NCBI RefSeq assembly: GCF_001552475.1
Contig: NZ_BCRG01000015.1
Coordinates: forward strand, 1 to 64,000
Reading direction: 5' to 3'
Source of the DNA: Microbacterium oleivorans NBRC 103075
GTDB lineage: Bacteria > Actinomycetota > Actinomycetes > Actinomycetales > Microbacteriaceae
DNA: 64,000 nt
Shown in pieces: positions 61,357-64,000 of the stretch. How positions within the stretch are numbered: position 1 is the stretch's first letter; each line of letters opens with the position of its first letter. The notes under the pieces were generated by a model, which was not told where the DNA came from, made no database searches, and worked only from the letters and a program-made list of their open reading frames with translations. The position numbers and the translations under genes are program-made.

Positions 61357-62610
61357 CTACCGATGAACACTCTGCCGTGCCCGGAGATTCGCGAGACCGA
61401 AGATCATCAGGAGGGCCGCAGCGGCCACCGGCGCCCACAGTGCGGTCGTCGATCCTGCGGACTCCGCCATCGAGCCGACGACCATGCTCGAGAGTGCTTG
61501 ACCGACGACGACCGACGAACCGAGGATCGCCATGACGGTGGCTTCGCGCCCCCTCGGCGAGCGCGCGGCCGCGAGGGCGTAGAGGGTCGCGAGTGTCGGG
61601 CCGATGCCGCAACCGGCGAGGGCGAGCGCCCACCCCATCGAAACGGCGCCGGTCGCCCCTGCGGCGAGCACGGCACCGATCACCAGGATGCCGGTGAACG
61701 CGATCCAGCGCCACGGCAGCGAGAAACGTCGTGGCAGCATGCCGACGGCGAGCGCGAGGATCGCCGACCCGATGCCCATGATGCCGTAGAGGATGCCGGT
61801 CTGTTCGGGGAATCCGCCCTCGTCGGCGAACGCGGTAAGCGACGTCAGCATAGATCCGAAGAAGAGGCCGGTCGCGAACGTGCCGCCGGCCGCGAGCAGG
61901 ATGCCCGGCCGCGCGATGCTGCGCGCGGGCTCGCGCTCGGCGGACCCGGCCGCGTGGCCTGCCGTGCGCGCTGTCGGATGCAGCGCGAAGGCGGTGACGA
62001 AGGCGAGAGTGAGCGCGGCCGCGGCGAGCACGGGAGCCGCGGGAGTCGCGGCGATCGCGACGACGCCGACGAGAACGGGACCGAAGACGAAGACGATCTC
62101 GTCGACGGCCGACTCGTAGCCCATCGTCGACTCCTGGAGCCGCCCGCGGGCGCCCGCGGCGAGCCGCATCCGTCCGATCGCTCCGACGAGGCGCGCGCGC
62201 GACATCGGCGAGACCTGGGGCGCGGTCGCCCCGGCGAGCGCCGACACGAGGAGGAGGAGGCCTTCGGGGGTGTCGCCGTAAGCCACAGCGACGAGCGCAA
62301 CGAGGACCGCGCTCTGCACGAGCGCCGCGAGGAGCAGCACAGGGCGCTGTCCCCACCGGTCTGCCGCGGCGCCGATGAGCGGGCCGGTGGCGATCGTGCC
62401 GAGGCCGACCATCGCCGAGGTGAGTCCGCCGACGGCAAGCGATCCGCGGGCGTCCACCACCATGGTGAGGACGCCGACGACGATCATCGCGTACGGCAGC
62501 CGCGCGATCAGAGCGATGGCGAAGTAGCTGACGCCGATGCTCGCAGCGAGGGTGCGGATGGGGCTGTCGCTCGCGGCCGGGCGCACCGGACTGGAATCGG
62601 TGAGGGGCAT
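61357..62610 (-). CDS. MFS transporter
   Basis: A 417-aa permease with 12 predicted helices. The first half (YFAIALIARLPYAMIVVGVL, TSAMVGLGTIATGPLIGAAA then DRWGQRPVLL) carries the family loop motif GAAADRWGQRP between helices 2 and 3. The second half includes QTGILYGIMGIGSAILALAV. GGAGG stands six bases before the ATG at 62610, giving a leadered transcript. It resembles drug-efflux or sugar MFS of actinobacteria; the substrate is unknown. No regulator gene is adjacent. Confidence 0.88.
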   Translation of the reverse strand: MPLTDSSPVRPAASDSPIRTLAASIGVSYFAIALIARLPYAMIVVGVLTMVVDARGSLAVGGLTSAMVGLGTIATGPLIGAAADRWGQRPVLLLAALVQSAVLVALVAVAYGDTPEGLLLLVSALAGATAPQVSPMSRARLVGAIGRMRLAAGARGRLQESTMGYESAVDEIVFVFGPVLVGVVAIAATPAAPVLAAAALTLAFVTAFALHPTARTAGHAAGSAEREPARSIARPGILLAAGGTFATGLFFGSMLTSLTAFADEGGFPEQTGILYGIMGIGSAILALAVGMLPRRFSLPWRWIAFTGILVIGAVLAAGATGAVSMGWALALAGCGIGPTLATLYALAAARSPRGREATVMAILGSSVVVGQALSSMVVGSMAESAGSTTALWAPVAAAALLMIFGLANLRARQSVHR

Positions 62611-62700
62611 GTGTGACCTCCGTGTAGACGAGGCGTCGTGCCGCCTTGACTCTCCACGGATCAGGTAGTTACACGGGGTGCTGACGCACCGGCACCCATT

Positions 62701-63711
62701 CTACCGGTCGGCACCTGAGCGTCCGAAGAATGCAACCCCCAGGTCGGCGTGGTCGACGAAGACCCCGTCGACACCCGCATCCGCGATGTGCTGCCACTCC
62801 CCCTCCCAGTCCCCGAACGCCGCCTTGGCGCGGCCCCGACGGAACGGGGCGGAGAGGAATGCGTTCTCGGGTCGGCAGGTCCACGTGTACACCTTGAGCC
62901 CGCGGCGGTGCGCTGCGGCGACGACCCCCGACTCCTTTGCGGTCCCCTCGAGGATGATGCGCTTGTCGAGACTGATGCCGTCGACCTCGTGCGCGAGACG
63001 GTCGAGGCCTGCGTCCGTGAGCTGATCCGCATACGAGGGACCAGCCTGCCCACGCGTCGCGACGAGGTCGAACGGGCGCCCCTCCGCTTCGAGCAGGTAG
63101 ATGTATTGAGCACGGATGCCGCGGTCCCGCATCCGCTGCAGGATCGTCTGCTCGAACGACTCGACGACGAGCGGATGATTCCCGGCATCCCAGCCGGCCG
63201 CACGCAGCTCCGCGGCGAGCAGGGCCGCCACGTCGAAGCCGAGCGACCCGAAGTACGTGGCGTGTTTGACCTCGAGGACGACCCCGATGCCGCGGCCTTC
63301 CCGCGCTCCGACCCGAGCGACGAGGTCGAGAAGGTCACGCAGTCGCAGGATCGGCAGCCGATCGTCGAAGTCGGCGCTCCGCGGGCGCAGCTTCGGCAGT
63401 CGCTCCCGGCAGCGGAGGGTGTTGAGCTCGTCCCAGGTGAAGTCCTCCACGAACCAACCCGTGAGGCTCTCGCCGTCGACGCGTTTGGTCGTGCGCCGCG
63501 ACGCGAACTCCGGATGCCGCGACACGTCCGTCGTCGAGCCGATCTCGTTCTCGTGCCGGATCACGGCGACGGCGTCCTTCGTGAAGACGACGTCCGGCTC
63601 GACCGCGTCGACGCCGAGGTCGAGAGCCAGCTCGTACGAGGCCAGGGAATGCTCGGGACGATATCCCGGAGCTCCGCGGTGGCCGATGACGAGCGGGCGC
63701 GTGCGGGACAT
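62701..63711 (-). CDS. glycerophosphodiester phosphodiesterase
   Basis: A 336-aa GDPD-family enzyme hydrolysing glycerophosphodiesters to glycerol-3-phosphate. The TIM-barrel signature is VIGHRGAPGYRPEHSLASYE (His, Arg, Glu), with the catalytic acid pair in VDAVEPDVVFTKDAVAV and IRHE. A later acidic metal ligand is in GVVLEVKHATYF, and VYTWTCRPENAFL closes the site. No signal peptide is seen, so it is cytosolic. TAGCCT lies six bases before the ATG at 63711. Confidence 0.93.
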   Translation of the reverse strand: MSRTRPLVIGHRGAPGYRPEHSLASYELALDLGVDAVEPDVVFTKDAVAVIRHENEIGSTTDVSRHPEFASRRTTKRVDGESLTGWFVEDFTWDELNTLRCRERLPKLRPRSADFDDRLPILRLRDLLDLVARVGAREGRGIGVVLEVKHATYFGSLGFDVAALLAAELRAAGWDAGNHPLVVESFEQTILQRMRDRGIRAQYIYLLEAEGRPFDLVATRGQAGPSYADQLTDAGLDRLAHEVDGISLDKRIILEGTAKESGVVAAAHRRGLKVYTWTCRPENAFLSAPFRRGRAKAAFGDWEGEWQHIADAGVDGVFVDHADLGVAFFGRSGADR

Positions 63712-63717
63712 GCGCTC

Positions 63718-63723
63718 AGGCTA
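63718..63723 (-). promoter_or_regulatory. leaderless -10 box, GDPD gene
   Basis: Minus-strand TAGCCT six bases before the ATG at 63711. Confidence 0.5.
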
Positions 63724-63821
63724 CCCAGCGGGGTGCACGCCAGCCTCCGCGGGAGACAGGCCCGTGGGACCCTCATAGTCCTCTCACAGCGGGGCACCCC
63801 TCCCGCAGAATCACCGTCCGA

Positions 63822-63849
63822 TACGCTGGATCGACAGCACAGCGCTGTG
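63822..63849 (+). promoter_or_regulatory. promoter with CACAGCGCTGTG palindrome
   Basis: TACGCT (63822-63827) is a likely -10. A perfect 12-bp palindrome (63838-63849) lies just after the expected start of transcription, and GGAG precedes the ATG at 63876. Confidence 0.4.
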
Positions 63850-63875
63850 AGTCGACCTTTGGAGTGACACACACA

Positions 63876-64000
63876 ATGGCAGCGTCCGGCAATTTCGCCT
63901 TCAATAATCCGGTCTTTCAGGAGCAGCGCCCCGGCCTGACTCCTCCGGCAGCCCAGACGAACTCCGCAGCAGCCTCGCACCAGGCCGCCGCAGTTGCGTC
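63876..64000 (+). CDS. Bax inhibitor-1/YccA-like membrane protein (5' end only)
   Basis: Only the first 41 codons are in the window: MAASGNFAFNNPVFQEQRPG, then a Pro/Thr/Ala/Gln-rich stretch. The NFAFNNPVF opening is what I remember from actinobacterial Bax inhibitor-1/YccA family proteins, whose membrane helices would begin beyond the window. The identification rests on this N-terminus alone. Confidence 0.55.
   Translation, partial: MAASGNFAFNNPVFQEQRPGLTPPAAQTNSAAASHQAAAVA

Overview
The window is high-GC actinobacterial chromosome, most likely Microbacteriaceae and probably Microbacterium. This rests on the base composition, strong GTG/TTG start use, ATGA/GTGA gene overlaps, many start codons placed exactly 6-7 nt after a TANNNT box (leaderless transcripts), and family content such as the DUF6350-purN-purH block, DUF2200, DUF1684 and PspC-type two-component genes. 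I see no insertion sequence, phage or CRISPR array. Gene density is about one gene per 1.1 kb.

Layout. 1-3.4 kb: a heterodimeric ABC exporter pair (second subunit cut by the window edge) preceded by a 23-codon candidate leader peptide. 3.5-5.5 kb: an alkylation-repair pair (Ogt-type methyltransferase and Ada-AlkA fusion). 5.6-7.5 kb: a substrate-binding lipoprotein and a small protein. 7.6-19.3 kb: a type VII secretion-like locus read entirely leftwards. It encodes a CpnT-like WXG100 carrier domain, a small protein, two paralogous effector-like/partner gene pairs, an orphan 290-aa protein, an RDD-FHA membrane protein, an FHA-bearing FtsK/EccC-EssC ATPase and a WXG100-like protein. 19.4-27.2 kb: housekeeping genes (purH, purN, DUF6350, DUF2200, an NCS2 purine permease, sucD-sucC). 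27.3-37.4 kb: a two-component operon with a phosphotransferase, an Sm_multidrug_ex protein, a Rieske-FAD oxidoreductase facing a TetR regulator, an acyl-CoA dehydrogenase, an ATP-dependent DNA ligase, an AI-2E family permease and a LigD-type polymerase. 37.4-42.4 kb: an SseB-like protein, a secreted Ig-repeat protein and PcrA/UvrD. 42.4-46.3 kb: an Rsb-type partner-switching set (phosphatase, STAS, HATPase) overlapping a cellulose-synthase-like glycosyltransferase. 46.4-54.6 kb: a FUSC permease, a second GT2, a PspC-type two-component system, PspC, and a Ser/Thr kinase. 54.6-64 kb: a tRNA-like element, GntR regulator, aldo/keto reductase, DUF1684, a lipoprotein, a secreted subtilase, an MFS permease, a glycerophosphodiesterase and the start of a Bax-inhibitor-1-like gene.

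The most unusual content is the 7.6-19.3 kb secretion-like locus. It lacks recognisable EccB/EccD/EccE/MycP, carries the delivery domain and the effector domains as separate genes, and holds two diverged copies of an effector/partner cassette. The promoters at its two ends share an identical 16-nt element at nearly the same distance from the -10 box, which argues for co-regulation. A second unusual block is the glycosyltransferase at 43.2-45.1 kb. It has a roughly 150-residue insertion ahead of its TED motif and is translationally coupled to a phosphatase/STAS/kinase partner-switching set. All functions come from reading the sequence and remembered family features; no database search was run.
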